Shown here: in pieces, positions 35,660 to 45,076 of the stretch
Position numbering within the stretch: position 1 is the stretch's first letter
Layout: every line of letters begins with the position of its first letter
NCBI GenBank assembly: GCA_034521975.1
Contig: JAXHLR010000002.1
Location: 124,001 to 188,000 of the forward strand
Source of the DNA: Acidimicrobiales bacterium
GTDB lineage: Bacteria > Actinomycetota > Acidimicrobiia > Acidimicrobiales > SKKL01
Direction: 5' to 3'
Length of the DNA: 64,000 nt
Made by a program: the position numbers and the translations under genes
The notes under the pieces: model-generated
The model's database searches: none
What the model saw: only the letters and a program-made list of their open reading frames with translations
What the model was told of the DNA's origin: nothing

Positions 35660-35860
35660 GTGGTGACACCACTCATCATCGATTGCGACCAGTGCGCCCA
35701 CCAGCACACCTCGACCTGTGACGACTGCGTCGTCACCTTCATCTGCTCCTCCGACGCCTCCGAGACGGTGGTGGTCGACGCCACCGAACGGCTCGCGCTG
35801 CGCCGGCTCAACCAGGCGGGGCTCGTGCCCGACCTGCGCCACGCGCCACGGTCCGGCTGA
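35660..35860 (+). CDS. Small cysteine-rich protein of unknown function
   Basis: A 66-residue protein. The N-terminal region TPLIIDCDQCAHQHTSTCDDCVVTFICSS has five Cys in a metal-binding spacing (CxxC, CxxC, C). A short helical part ending LRRLNQAGLVPDLRHAP follows. It belongs to a recognisable group of small actinobacterial proteins with the pattern DCxxC...CxDCVVTFL, function unknown. GTG at 35660 or 35663 fits the usual N-terminus; ATG at 35630 would add ten residues. Confidence 0.7.
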   Translation: MVTPLIIDCDQCAHQHTSTCDDCVVTFICSSDASETVVVDATERLALRRLNQAGLVPDLRHAPRSG

Positions 35861-35915
35861 CACGGCGCCGCGCCCACGCTTGCCCGACGTCACCGACGAC
35901 GGCGACGATGGCGCG

Positions 35916-37058
35916 GTGCCTGTCGCCCGTTCGCCCGTCGACTCCGATCACATCCTCGGTATCGGGCGGGCGGCCGGGCTCGACGCGGTCGGCATCGCGT
36001 CGGCGGAGCCGTTCGACCTCGCCCGCGACGAGATCGAGCGGCGCCGTGCTGCGGGACTGCACGCGGGGATGGCCTTCACCTTCCGCAACCCGGCACGCTC
36101 CACCGATCCGAGCCGGACCCTGCCCTCGGCGGCGGCACTGGTCGTCGGTGCGCTCAGCTATGCCGAACCCGGCTCCGCACCCGTTCCCGGCAGAGGGCCC
36201 GTGGGCCGGGTCGCCAAGTACTCCTGGACCGACCACTACGCCCGGCTGCGGGAGGCGCTCGGCGTCGTGGCCGATGAGCTGAAGGGTGCTGGCTGGCGTG
36301 GGATCGTTCTCGCCGACGACAACGCGCTGGTGGACCGCGCCGCCGCCCATCGCGCCGGCATCGGCTGGCTCGGCAAGAACGCCAACCTCCTCCTGCCCGG
36401 TCAGGGCTCGTGGTTCGTGCTCGGCGCCGTGCTCACCGACGCTCCGCTCGATCCTGTGGACGAGCCGGTCCCCGACGGGTGCGGGTCCTGCACCCAGTGT
36501 CTGGAGGGATGCCCGACCGGGGCGATCATCGAACCGGGTGTGGTCGATGCCAGACGGTGCCTGGCCTGGTTGGTGCAGGCCCCCGGTTCGTTTCCCCACG
36601 AGCATCGTGAGGCTCTGGGGGACCGCATCTACGGTTGTGACGACTGCCAGGACGTGTGTCCGCCGAACCGGCGGGTCCTGCGTCAGATCGCCGGTTCGAC
36701 CACCGACCAAGCCGGCGACATCGAGGGGTGGGTCCCGCTGCTCGAGATGCTCGCCAGCAGCGACGACGAGCTGCTCGAGCGCCACGGTCGTTGGTACATT
36801 CCCCAACGCGATCCCGCGTACCTGCGGCGCAACGCGCTGCTCGCGCTGGCCAACGTCGCCGATCCCGACGCCGCTTCGGTGCGCGACGCGGTGGCCGGTG
36901 CGCTGGTGCACCACGATGCCCTCGTGCGATCGCACGCGGTGTGGGCGGCGCGGCGCCTCGGCTATGACGAGCTGACATCGGCCCTCGCCGACGATCCCGA
37001 TCCCTCGGTTCAAGACGAACTGGCCGCCCCCGCTCCCACCCCACGAAGGACCCTGTGA
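35916..37058 (+). CDS. queG: Epoxyqueuosine reductase
   Basis: A protein of about 380 residues. The N-terminal cobalamin-binding region includes VGRVAKYSWTDHYARLREAL and RAGIGWLGKNANLL. Two 4Fe-4S clusters: CGSCTQCLEGCPTGAI and YGCDDCQDVCPPN. C-terminal HEAT-like repeat helices (NALLALANVADPDAASVRDAV). It reduces epoxyqueuosine to queuosine in tRNA anticodons, the last step of the pathway. Start uncertain: GTG at 35916 used, TTG at 35880 also in frame. Its stop overlaps the next GTG. Confidence 0.9.
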   Translation: MPVARSPVDSDHILGIGRAAGLDAVGIASAEPFDLARDEIERRRAAGLHAGMAFTFRNPARSTDPSRTLPSAAALVVGALSYAEPGSAPVPGRGPVGRVAKYSWTDHYARLREALGVVADELKGAGWRGIVLADDNALVDRAAAHRAGIGWLGKNANLLLPGQGSWFVLGAVLTDAPLDPVDEPVPDGCGSCTQCLEGCPTGAIIEPGVVDARRCLAWLVQAPGSFPHEHREALGDRIYGCDDCQDVCPPNRRVLRQIAGSTTDQAGDIEGWVPLLEMLASSDDELLERHGRWYIPQRDPAYLRRNALLALANVADPDAASVRDAVAGALVHHDALVRSHAVWAARRLGYDELTSALADDPDPSVQDELAAPAPTPRRTL

Positions 37059-38176
37059 AGCACCTGCTCGTCACCAACGACTTCCCACCCAAGGTCGGCG
37101 GCATCCAGGGCTATCTGTGGGAGCTCTGGCGTCGCCTGCCTCCCGACTCGTTCACCGTGCTCACCACTCCGCATCCCGAGGCTGCCACGTGGGACGCCGA
37201 GCAGCGGTTCGCGGTGGAACGGACCCGCCAACCGGTGCTGTTGCCGACGCCAGGGCTACGCGACGAGATCGACCGGCTCGCCGAGCGCACGGGAGCCGAA
37301 CTGGTGGTGCTCGACCCCGCCCTGCCACTGGGCGCCCTCGGCCCGTCGTTGAGACGTCCATACGCGATCGTGCTCCACGGTGCGGAGGTCACCGTTCCCG
37401 GTCGGCTCCCCGGGTCTCGCGCGCTCCTCGGCCGGGTCCTTCGCGGCGCCGACCGGGTGATCGCCGCCGGCGGGTACCCCCTCGCCGAGGGCGAGCACGC
37501 GGCCGGCAGGACGCTCCCCGGCGTGGTCGTTCCTCCGGGTGTCGACGTCGACCGGTTCCGACCGCTCGGCCCCCAAGAGCGGGCGGCCGCCCGTTCGCGG
37601 CTCGGCCTTCCCCCAGACTCCACCATCGTGCTCGGGCTCAGCCGTCTCGTGCCCCGCAAAGGGTTCGACGTGCTCATCGAAGCTGCCGGCTCTCTCGCAG
37701 CCCGCCACCGGTCCCTCCTCGTCGCCATCGCGGGGTCGGGCCGCGACCGTCCCCGCCTGGAGCGCCTCGCCCGGCGCTGCGGGGCACCGGTGCAGTTCCT
37801 GGGTCGGGTTCCCGACGACTCGGTCCCGGCGCTCTACGCCAGCGCCGACGTGTTCGCCATGCTCTGCCGCAACCGATGGGCGGGTCTCGAACAAGAGGGG
37901 TTCGGCATCGTCTTCCTCGAGGCCGCGGCGGCTGGTGTCGCCACCATCGCCGGTCGCAGCGGTGGGGCAGGCGAAGCGGTGGCCCACGGCCAGACCGGGC
38001 TGGTCGTCGACCGGCCCACCGACCCCGCTTCGGTGGCCAGCGCCATCGACGTGCTGCTCGCCGACCCCGACCGCCGGCAGCAGATGGGCCAGCGGGCACG
38101 TCGACGGGTGGTGGCCGACTTCACCTACACGGGCCTGGCCGCCCGCCTCGGATCCGCGCTCGGGGTCGACTCGTGA
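37055..38176 (+). CDS. pimB: GT4 glycosyltransferase, PimB-like mannosyltransferase
   Basis: A 373-residue GT-B glycosyltransferase. Hallmarks: LLVTNDFPPKVGGIQGYL at the N-terminus, VVPPGVDVDRFRP, LSRLVPRKGFDVLIEA, and the donor-binding EQEGFGIVFLEAAAAGVATIAGRSGG. These match mycobacterial PimB', which adds the second mannose to phosphatidylinositol monomannoside using GDP-mannose. The match is by motif only, so another GT4 substrate is possible. GTGA overlaps on both sides place it in a queG / glycosyltransferase / membrane-protein unit. Confidence 0.8.
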   Translation: MKHLLVTNDFPPKVGGIQGYLWELWRRLPPDSFTVLTTPHPEAATWDAEQRFAVERTRQPVLLPTPGLRDEIDRLAERTGAELVVLDPALPLGALGPSLRRPYAIVLHGAEVTVPGRLPGSRALLGRVLRGADRVIAAGGYPLAEGEHAAGRTLPGVVVPPGVDVDRFRPLGPQERAAARSRLGLPPDSTIVLGLSRLVPRKGFDVLIEAAGSLAARHRSLLVAIAGSGRDRPRLERLARRCGAPVQFLGRVPDDSVPALYASADVFAMLCRNRWAGLEQEGFGIVFLEAAAAGVATIAGRSGGAGEAVAHGQTGLVVDRPTDPASVASAIDVLLADPDRRQQMGQRARRRVVADFTYTGLAARLGSALGVDS

Positions 38177-38622
38177 TCGCCGGTGGCGCGCCGGGTCGGG
38201 CCTCGTGGGCCGGCACCGGTGCGCTGACGGTGGCCAGCATGCTCGGAGTGGTGGCGATCGACACCTTCGCCCCCTTGGTGGTGTGGCTGTCGGTCGGCCT
38301 GTTCGCCATCGGGTGTGTGCTGTTCTTCGTTGCCTACTCCATCGCGGTCGGCCGGAGCCGGACCGAGGCCATCGGCGTGGGCGGTGTCTACTTCCTGGCC
38401 GGAAGCGCACCCCGTCGGGTCCGGCGGTCCCTCATGGGCTCACTCGTCGCCCAGTGCCTGATTGCGGTGGCGGTGATCGTCCTGGCCCCGTTCACCTCGT
38501 TGGTCATGGTCTCCATGGCGCCGATGTTCGGGGTGGGCTGTGCCGGGCTGTGGGGAGCCCGTCACGGCACGTTCCCACCGCGGCGTGCTCGGAGCGGCGC
38601 GTCACCCGACGAGACGTCGTGA
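38173..38622 (+). CDS. Four-helix membrane protein
   Basis: A 149-residue protein with about four transmembrane segments (about 14-34, 38-62, 88-106 and 110-130) and a basic C-terminal tail (RRARSGASPDE). No known family. GTG start overlapping the glycosyltransferase stop; probably translated with it, so a role in lipid or envelope assembly is possible but unproved. Confidence 0.7.
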   Translation: MIAGGAPGRASWAGTGALTVASMLGVVAIDTFAPLVVWLSVGLFAIGCVLFFVAYSIAVGRSRTEAIGVGGVYFLAGSAPRRVRRSLMGSLVAQCLIAVAVIVLAPFTSLVMVSMAPMFGVGCAGLWGARHGTFPPRRARSGASPDETS

Positions 38623-38709
38623 TCGGGGTGCCGTGATGACGACGGGGGTCCCGATCGGCCAGAATGCAGCGACACGTCCCACACTCTCAGCCATGGGAGG
38701 CTGGAATCG

Positions 38710-39165
38710 ATGCCCGAGCAGGCCACCGAACGGACCGTGATCGCCGCACCGCTCGAACGGTGCTACGAGGTCGCGGCCGACGTCGAGCGGTACCCGGAGT
38801 GGGCCAACGACGTCAAGGAGGCCAGGGTGCTCGAGCGCGACGACCAGGGACGCCCGCTCGAGGTCGCGTTCCGCACTGCGGCGATGGGCCGCAGCACCAA
38901 CTACACCCTGCGCTACGACTACGACCAGGCCCCGAAGCGGCTGTCGTGGCGGCTGGTCAGCGGTGATCTCACCCGTGTGCTCGACGGCAGCTACGAGTTC
39001 TCGCCCCATCCCGACGATCCCGGCAGCACCGAGGTCGCCTATACGCTCAACGTCGATCTGGTGGTCCCACTACCCGGTTTCGTCAAGCGTCGGGCCGAGA
39101 CCAAGATCCTCCGGACCGCCCTCCCCGAGCTGAAGGCACGCGTCGAGGCGATCACCACCTCCTGA
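38710..39165 (+). CDS. SRPBCC/polyketide-cyclase-like lipid-binding protein
   Basis: A 151-residue START/SRPBCC-fold protein: ATERTVIAAPLERCYEVAADVERYPEWANDVKEA is the typical N-terminal pattern split at the first helix (broken here as residues 5-38). A beta-rich cavity and the C-terminal helix KRRAETKILRTALPELKARVEA follow. Related to the COQ10/ribosome-associated toxin RatA group. It binds hydrophobic ligands; its role here is unknown. AGGCTGG purines precede the ATG. Confidence 0.8.
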   Translation: MPEQATERTVIAAPLERCYEVAADVERYPEWANDVKEARVLERDDQGRPLEVAFRTAAMGRSTNYTLRYDYDQAPKRLSWRLVSGDLTRVLDGSYEFSPHPDDPGSTEVAYTLNVDLVVPLPGFVKRRAETKILRTALPELKARVEAITTS

Positions 39166-39220
39166 TAGGCGGCTCCCGCACCTCATCTTCTGGCCCTGGC
39201 GGCCGATCTGGCAACCGACC

Positions 39221-41698
39221 ATGCGCATTCTCCGACTTGACCTCGATACGGGTGACGAGCTCGACCTCCACCCCTATGTGACCGTCCTCGGCGGTCTCGA
39301 CCCCGGTGCTCAGAGCCGGATCATCGAGTCGTTCTCGCGGATCGCGCGCGGCGACGTCGAGGGTCTCAGCGGACTGGTCGAAGCCCACGGCATGTTGGTC
39401 GAGATCGACCCGGTGCGCGTGGCCAGCCTCGAGCTCCCTTCCGATGCCGATGTGGTGGTCGAGGCCGAGCAGCTCCCTGGTGCGACCCTGCTGGCGGATG
39501 CCGACACCGAGTCCGACCGCGACCGCGAGATGCGCGGACAGATCACCTCGGTCGAAGGCGACCTCGCCCGGATCGACGACGAGATCCACCGGGTCGCCGA
39601 CCAGCTCGACCACCGGACCGTCGAGCTCGACGAGGCACGGCGAGAACTCGACGAGTTCGCCGTCACGGCCCACGAAGCGGCGCTGCGCGCCGTCGACGAA
39701 GCCGAGTCCCTCGCCCGGCAGCGCGCCCACGGGGAGCACGACCACCCGCCTGCGGTCCCGCCGGAGCCCTCACCCGACGCACAGCATCGAGAGCAGCTCG
39801 CATCCGAGCTGGCCGAGCGCCGCCGGCGTCACGACGACTTCGAGACCCTGCTCGACGAGGAACGACTCGGGTTGCTGCAGCTGCTCGAGCAGCTCGAGGC
39901 CGAACGCGCCACGCTCGACGAGTTGCGTGCCGAGTTGGCCGACGAAGCATCTGCGGTTGAACCGGCCGATCCGTCGCCGCCGCTGGAGCCGGAGTCGGAG
40001 TCGGAGCCTGCCGAGTCGCTGCCCGACCGCACTGCCATGGCCGAGGTCGAACAGGGGATCCGCGAGGTTCTGGCCGGACCACCCGAGGCAGAGATGGTGC
40101 CCTCGCTACCCGCGGCCGCCCTGGCCGACCAGGTGGCTGCACACCGGCAACGCCAGCGCGAGTTCGAGCGCGATCTGGCCGAACGCGGCCTCGATCCGGG
40201 TGCCGTGCGAGCCCGCCTCACCGAAGCCCGCAGCGCCGAAGCCGAAGCCGCCGAAGCCGCCGAGCCGCGCACCGTCCCGCCCGAGGACGATCGTGAGATC
40301 GAACGTCTCCACGACGAGGTGATCGAGAACGTCGACAAGCGAAACAGCCGCCGCCATGGCAGAGAGGCCACCCGCGTCTACGAAGCGGCCAGCACCAAGC
40401 TCGAGGTTCTCCTCGGCCGCTACGGGTTCCCCACCTACGCGTCCTACCTCATGGGTCGCACCATGCCCACCGTCGACGAGGGCGCCCATCAGCGCCACGA
40501 CGAGGCACAACGGTTGGTGGCCCAGCTCGAGCGCGAGCTCGAGGAGGTCATCGCCGCCGTCGAGTCCGACCCGCACGCTCGGATGCTGCAAGCCGAGCGC
40601 GAGCAGCTCTGGTCGGCGGCCAAGGAGCTGTTGGGTGAACTACCCGAAGACGTCGAAGGGGCGCTTCGCCGGCTCCGGGTGCCCGGTCAGGTCGAGTTCG
40701 ATGCCCCCGACCGGTTGCGGGATCGTCTCCGCCGGCTCGGGGTCGACATCGCCAACGCCGCCACCTCCGCCTCGCTGGTCGAGCTCGCCGACCAGTGGCT
40801 CACCGATGCCAACGCCGCCCACGATCGTGCCGAGGCGCTGGCGAGCACTCCTGTCGACGACGGTCTCCCCCACGTTCGCCTGCCGGGTGGCTTCACCGCT
40901 TCGGAGACCAAGGGGCCGAACCAGGTCTCGTCGCCGCTCGAGCAGCGGGTCATCGAGCAGGAGGCCCTGGTCGAGAAGCTGTTGCAGCGCAGCATCGAGC
41001 TCGACGCCGAGCTCACCGACCGCGAGTCGGAGTCCGAGCACCTCGCCGCGGAGATCGCCTCCATCGAGGCCGACCTGGTCGGCCTCGACGAGGCGCACGC
41101 CAGCAGTCGGACCCTCGAGGCCGAGCGAGAGGCCGCCGCCACCTCCAGCGCGGAGGCTGCCCTCGACACCAGGATCAATTCCGATCCGGCCGTCGTCTCG
41201 GCTCGGGAGCAGGCTGCGCTGACCGAGGCGCGACTGCAGCGCCACCACGGCGCCGTCGAGCGTGTCGATCGGCTCCACGCCGCCATCGGGGAGCTACGCC
41301 GATCCGAACGCGCGCTCACCGCCGAACGCGACTCGCTTCGGGGTGATCTCGAAGCCATGCGGGCAGAATCCAGCCGCCTCGGCGGTGCCGGAGCTCCCTT
41401 GCCCGCCGTCGAGTGGCAGCTGACCGAGGAGGGCGTCGGCCCCATCGAGTGGTACCTCCTCGGCCGGGTGGCCTCGTTGCGCTCGGTGTCGCCCGCCGGC
41501 TCGGTACCGCTCGTGCTGAACGACGCGTTCAGGGGTCTGCCCTCGAGCGAGGTCGAGAGCCTGTGCGATGCGCTGGCCCGCATCGGCGAGACGGTGCAGG
41601 TGATCTATCTCGGCGACGAGCTGGCCGTCACCGATTGGGCCCAACGCCAGGGTCTCGACCACGCTGCAGTGGTTCGTCCCGGCCAGCCTGCGATGTGA
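39221..41698 (+). CDS. SMC/RecF-like coiled-coil protein with degenerate Walker A
   Basis: An 825-residue protein. The N-terminus folds like an SMC/RecF head (LRLDLDTGDELDLHPYVTVLGG), but the P-loop position reads GGLDPGAQS (24-32): the essential Lys of GxxxxGKS is Gln. Long coiled coils (about 105-260, 330-480, 560-740) with a middle of about 80 residues follow. Near the C-terminus PLVLNDAFRGLPSSEVESL resembles a Walker B/D-loop with Asn for the first Asp. ATP hydrolysis is therefore doubtful. It may be a structural member of the family, tightly followed by an eRF1-like gene. Confidence 0.75.
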   Translation: MRILRLDLDTGDELDLHPYVTVLGGLDPGAQSRIIESFSRIARGDVEGLSGLVEAHGMLVEIDPVRVASLELPSDADVVVEAEQLPGATLLADADTESDRDREMRGQITSVEGDLARIDDEIHRVADQLDHRTVELDEARRELDEFAVTAHEAALRAVDEAESLARQRAHGEHDHPPAVPPEPSPDAQHREQLASELAERRRRHDDFETLLDEERLGLLQLLEQLEAERATLDELRAELADEASAVEPADPSPPLEPESESEPAESLPDRTAMAEVEQGIREVLAGPPEAEMVPSLPAAALADQVAAHRQRQREFERDLAERGLDPGAVRARLTEARSAEAEAAEAAEPRTVPPEDDREIERLHDEVIENVDKRNSRRHGREATRVYEAASTKLEVLLGRYGFPTYASYLMGRTMPTVDEGAHQRHDEAQRLVAQLERELEEVIAAVESDPHARMLQAEREQLWSAAKELLGELPEDVEGALRRLRVPGQVEFDAPDRLRDRLRRLGVDIANAATSASLVELADQWLTDANAAHDRAEALASTPVDDGLPHVRLPGGFTASETKGPNQVSSPLEQRVIEQEALVEKLLQRSIELDAELTDRESESEHLAAEIASIEADLVGLDEAHASSRTLEAEREAAATSSAEAALDTRINSDPAVVSAREQAALTEARLQRHHGAVERVDRLHAAIGELRRSERALTAERDSLRGDLEAMRAESSRLGGAGAPLPAVEWQLTEEGVGPIEWYLLGRVASLRSVSPAGSVPLVLNDAFRGLPSSEVESLCDALARIGETVQVIYLGDELAVTDWAQRQGLDHAAVVRPGQPAM

Positions 41699-41755
41699 TG
41701 GGAGGCTGACTGGGCGGTTCTGTCTACGATGCGAGCACACCACCCAGGAGGCACC

Positions 41756-42871
41756 GTGACTGCGATCACCGACGATCTCGTTCGGGAACTGGCCCAGTTC
41801 GACGCACAGGGCGCGGCAGTCGTCAGCTGCTACCTGAACGTCGACGGCCGGGCCCGGGTCCGACCCGTCGACTACGAGCAGGATCTTGATCGCCTCGTTC
41901 GGCGGCTCCGATCCGACGGCCAGCTGATCCCCGAGGTCGCCGACGATGTCGACCGCATCATCTCCCACGTGCACAACGGCTTCGACCGCTCGAGCGTGCG
42001 CGGTCTCGCACTGTTCTCGTGCTCGGCAGCTGGGCTGTGGAAGGTGATCGACCTGCCGGTGCCGGTCCACAACCGGCTCACGGTGGGCCCGGTGCCTGCG
42101 GTGGCGCAACTCGAATCGGTGGTCGAGCAGCTCCAGCCCATCGGGATGCTGCTGGTCGACCGCCAACGCACCCGGGTCCTGGTGTTCGACGGAGGCGAGC
42201 TCGTCGAGCGGTCCGAAGCACTCGATGAGCTGCCGCGCGACTACGACGAGCGAGGCCACGCCGCCCGTGGCGATGTGAGCGGCCACGTCGACGAGCTGGC
42301 CCACCAGCACCTGCGTGATGCAGCACGGATCGCCTTCGAGGTCTTCCGGACCCACGGCGTGGACCGGGTGACGCTGGGTGGTGCGGCCGAAGCGGTCAGC
42401 GACATCGAGCAGCACCTGCATCCGTACCTGCGTGAATGCCTCGTCGACCCATCTGGTCTCGGCGTGTCCGCCTCCGACGACGAGATCCGCGTGGCGATGC
42501 TCGACATCGAGGCCCGCACCGAGCGGGCCGTCGAAGCCGAGGCGGTGGCCCGGTTGCGCGACGCCGTCGGCGCGAACGGCAAGGGTGTTCTGGGGTTGGT
42601 CGACACCCTTCGCGTCCTGTCCGAGCGCCGCATCGAGCTCCTGTTGGTGTCCGAGGGCTTCGAGGAGTCGGGGTGGCGGTGCCCCAAGTGCGAGGTCCTC
42701 GCCACGGTGGGTCCCCGCTGTGCGATGTGCGATTCGGAGATGGATCACCTCGATGACGTGGTGTCCGAGGCGGTCCAACAGGTGATGCACCAGTCGGGTC
42801 GGGTCGAGGTGTGCGTGGAGAATCCCGACCTCGATGTCCTGGGCCGCATCGGCGCCTTGCTCCGGTACTGA
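41756..42871 (+). CDS. Bacterial eRF1-like (Vms1/baeRF-type) protein
   Basis: A 371-residue protein with the eRF1-like domain plan. N-terminal domain 1 VVSCYLNVDGRARVRPVDYEQDLDRL, central release-factor-like domain (IGMLLVDRQRTRVLVFDGGEL, then ERGHAARGDVSGHVDELAHQHL), and C-terminal L7Ae-like domain (GVLGLVDTLRVLSERRIELLLV) with a zinc knuckle CPKC...CAMC. The central loop region lacks the GGQ motif of classical release factors, as in many bacterial relatives. Possible role in ribosome rescue or tRNA cleavage. GTG start with GGAGG eight bases upstream. Confidence 0.8.
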   Translation: MTAITDDLVRELAQFDAQGAAVVSCYLNVDGRARVRPVDYEQDLDRLVRRLRSDGQLIPEVADDVDRIISHVHNGFDRSSVRGLALFSCSAAGLWKVIDLPVPVHNRLTVGPVPAVAQLESVVEQLQPIGMLLVDRQRTRVLVFDGGELVERSEALDELPRDYDERGHAARGDVSGHVDELAHQHLRDAARIAFEVFRTHGVDRVTLGGAAEAVSDIEQHLHPYLRECLVDPSGLGVSASDDEIRVAMLDIEARTERAVEAEAVARLRDAVGANGKGVLGLVDTLRVLSERRIELLLVSEGFEESGWRCPKCEVLATVGPRCAMCDSEMDHLDDVVSEAVQQVMHQSGRVEVCVENPDLDVLGRIGALLRY

Positions 42872-42881
42872 GAGCCCCCGG

Positions 42882-43826
42882 GTGGCAGCGATATCGGTCG
42901 GGGTCGACCTCGGGGGAACCAAGGTCTTCGGCGTCGCCGTCGACCCGGAGTCGGCACAGGTCGTGGCCACGCGACGGACCTCGACCCCGAGCAGCGGAGC
43001 GGAGATCGTCTCCTCGATCGTCCAGATGGTCGAGGAGCTCGCGGGCGAGGCCCAGCGACCGTTGGGATCGGTGGGGATCGGCGCCGCGGGCCTCGTCGAT
43101 GCCCGAGGAGTGCTGCGCTTCGCTCCCAACCTTCCCGGCGTCGTTGATCTGGACCTCGCAGGTGCGGTCGGGTCACGTGTCGAGGCACCGGTCGCGGTCG
43201 ACAACGACGCCACCTGCTCCGCGGTGGCCGAGCACCGTACCGGGGCCGCGCGAGGGACGGCGAACGCCATCGTGGTCGCCCTCGGCACGGGCATCGGGGG
43301 CGCACTGATCATGGACGGCGAGGTGCGCCGCGGTGCCAACCACATGGCCGGCGAGTTCGGCCACCTCCTCGTCGACCCGGATGGGCCCCCGTGCGGCTGC
43401 GGGAACCGCGGGTGTTGGGAGCAGTACGCCTCGGGCAGCGCGCTCGGTCGACTCGGCCGGGACGCGGCGTCATCAGGACGGGCTCCCTCACTGCTCGACC
43501 GGGCCGAAGGGCGCCTCGACGAGATCGACGGTCTGGCCGTCACGGCCGCCGCCGTCGCCGGTGACCAGGCCGCAGTGGCCGTGCTCGACGACTTCGCCAG
43601 ATGGGTCGCGGTCGGGCTCGCCGGATTGGTGAACATCGTCGATCCCGAGCTGGTGGTCATGGGGGGTGGCCTGGTCCGAGCCGGCGACCTCTTGTTGGAT
43701 CCGGTCCGCACCCACCTCGACGACCTGGTGATGGGTGCTGCGTACCGGCCGGCGGTACCGGTGGCGCCCGCCACCGCGGGCGATGCCGCCGCGGCGGTGG
43801 GCGCGGCGTTGTTGTTCGCCGCTTGA
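42882..43826 (+). CDS. ROK family sugar kinase
   Basis: A 314-residue ROK protein with VGVDLGGTKVFGVAVD (ATP site), VDNDATCSAVAEH, GTGIGGALIMDG, and the complete zinc motif GHLLVDPDGPPCGCGNRGCWEQYASG. This is the pattern of actinobacterial glucokinases, so phosphorylation of glucose to glucose 6-phosphate is the most likely activity. No helix-turn-helix domain precedes it, so it is an enzyme and not a repressor. GTG start 11 bp after the eRF1-like gene. Confidence 0.85.
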   Translation: MAAISVGVDLGGTKVFGVAVDPESAQVVATRRTSTPSSGAEIVSSIVQMVEELAGEAQRPLGSVGIGAAGLVDARGVLRFAPNLPGVVDLDLAGAVGSRVEAPVAVDNDATCSAVAEHRTGAARGTANAIVVALGTGIGGALIMDGEVRRGANHMAGEFGHLLVDPDGPPCGCGNRGCWEQYASGSALGRLGRDAASSGRAPSLLDRAEGRLDEIDGLAVTAAAVAGDQAAVAVLDDFARWVAVGLAGLVNIVDPELVVMGGGLVRAGDLLLDPVRTHLDDLVMGAAYRPAVPVAPATAGDAAAAVGAALLFAA

Positions 43827-43888
43827 CGGTGCTGCAGGGATGAAACCGGTCCCAGGGTGACCCACCGACAGGAGTAGCCTGTGCGGGC

Positions 43889-45061
43889 ATGGAGTTCCGC
43901 CGCATCACGGGCTTGCCGCCCTACGTCTTCGCCACCATCAACGATCTCAAGATCGAGGCGCGGCGCGCAGGGCGCGATGTGATCGACCTCGGGTTCGGCA
44001 ATCCCGATCTGTCCTCGCCACAGATCGCGGTCGACAAGCTGGCCGAGGCGGTGCAGAACCCCCGCAATCATCGGTACAGCCAGAGCAAGGGCATACCCAA
44101 GCTCCGCGAGGCCGTCGCCGCGCTCTACTCACGTCGGTTCGACGTCGAGCTCGACCCCGAGACCGAGGTGATCAACACCATCGGCGCCAAGGAGGGCTTC
44201 TCGCACCTGATGTGGGTGCTGCTGCAGGCCGGTGACACCGCGTTGGTGCCCACCCCCTCCTATCCCATCCACATCTGGGGTCCGCTCTTCGCCGGCGCGA
44301 ACATCACCGAGGTTCCGCTCGGCACCGGCGACGATTTCTTCTCGGCGATGGAGGAGGCCTGGGAGTACGCCTGGCCCAAACCCCGGGTTGCCGTGCTGTC
44401 GTTCCCGCACAACCCCACCACCACCTGTGTCGATCTCGACTTCTTCGCCAAGACCGTCGAGTTCGCCCGCGAGCGCAACGTGGTGCTGGTCCACGACCAC
44501 GCCTATGCCGATCTCGGCTTCGACGGCTACGAGCCCCCGTCGATCTTGCAGGTGCCGGGGGCCAAGGATGTCGCCGTCGAGCTCTACTCGATGACCAAGT
44601 CGTACTCCATGGCCGGATGGCGGGTCGCGTTCATGGTGGGCAACCCCGAGGTCGTCGCCGCCCTGGCCAAGCTCAAGTCCTATCTCGACTACGGCACCTT
44701 CCAGCCCATCCAGATCGCGGCGACGGTGACCCTCAACGAGGCGGACGAGTATCCGGGCCAGGTGCGCCAGGTGTACCAGGCCCGGCGCGATGCCCTGATC
44801 GACGGGCTCGACCGCATCGGATGGTCGGTACCCCGGCCCCAAGGCACCATGTTCGCATGGGCCCCCATCCCCGAGGCCTACCACGAGATGGACTCGGTCG
44901 AGTTCGCCTCGCACCTGGTGACCGAGGCCGACGTCGCCGTCTCGCCCGGTGCCGGGTTCGGTTCCGGTGGCGAGCGATTCGTGCGGTTCGCGCTGATCGA
45001 GAACGAGCAACGCATCAACCAGGCGGTGCGAAACCTACGGCGGGCGCTCACCAAGCTCTGA
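43889..45061 (+). CDS. PLP-dependent aminotransferase class I/II (AlaC-like)
   Basis: A 390-residue fold-type I aminotransferase. [40 protein letters not shown], and the PLP lysine motif [16 protein letters not shown] around residue 235. [17 protein letters not shown] is the Asp/Tyr PLP contact. The sequence style is that of AlaC/LL-diaminopimelate-type enzymes making alanine or glutamate, often used with valine or methionine metabolism. Substrate cannot be fixed. Convergent with a TetR gene. Confidence 0.88.
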   Translation: MEFRRITGLPPYVFATINDLKIEARRAGRDVIDLGFGNPDLSSPQIAVDKLAEAVQNPRNHRYSQSKGIPKLREAVAALYSRRFDVELDPETEVINTIGAKEGFSHLMWVLLQAGDTALVPTPSYPIHIWGPLFAGANITEVPLGTGDDFFSAMEEAWEYAWPKPRVAVLSFPHNPTTTCVDLDFFAKTVEFARERNVVLVHDHAYADLGFDGYEPPSILQVPGAKDVAVELYSMTKSYSMAGWRVAFMVGNPEVVAALAKLKSYLDYGTFQPIQIAATVTLNEADEYPGQVRQVYQARRDALIDGLDRIGWSVPRPQGTMFAWAPIPEAYHEMDSVEFASHLVTEADVAVSPGAGFGSGGERFVRFALIENEQRINQAVRNLRRALTKL

Positions 45062-45076
45062 GGACCGGCCCGCCGA

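Noticed and set aside
41294-44071. 925-codon minus-strand frame
   Set aside because: Antisense to the eRF1-like and ROK genes, which have full motif sets; low-complexity Arg/Ser/Pro sequence.
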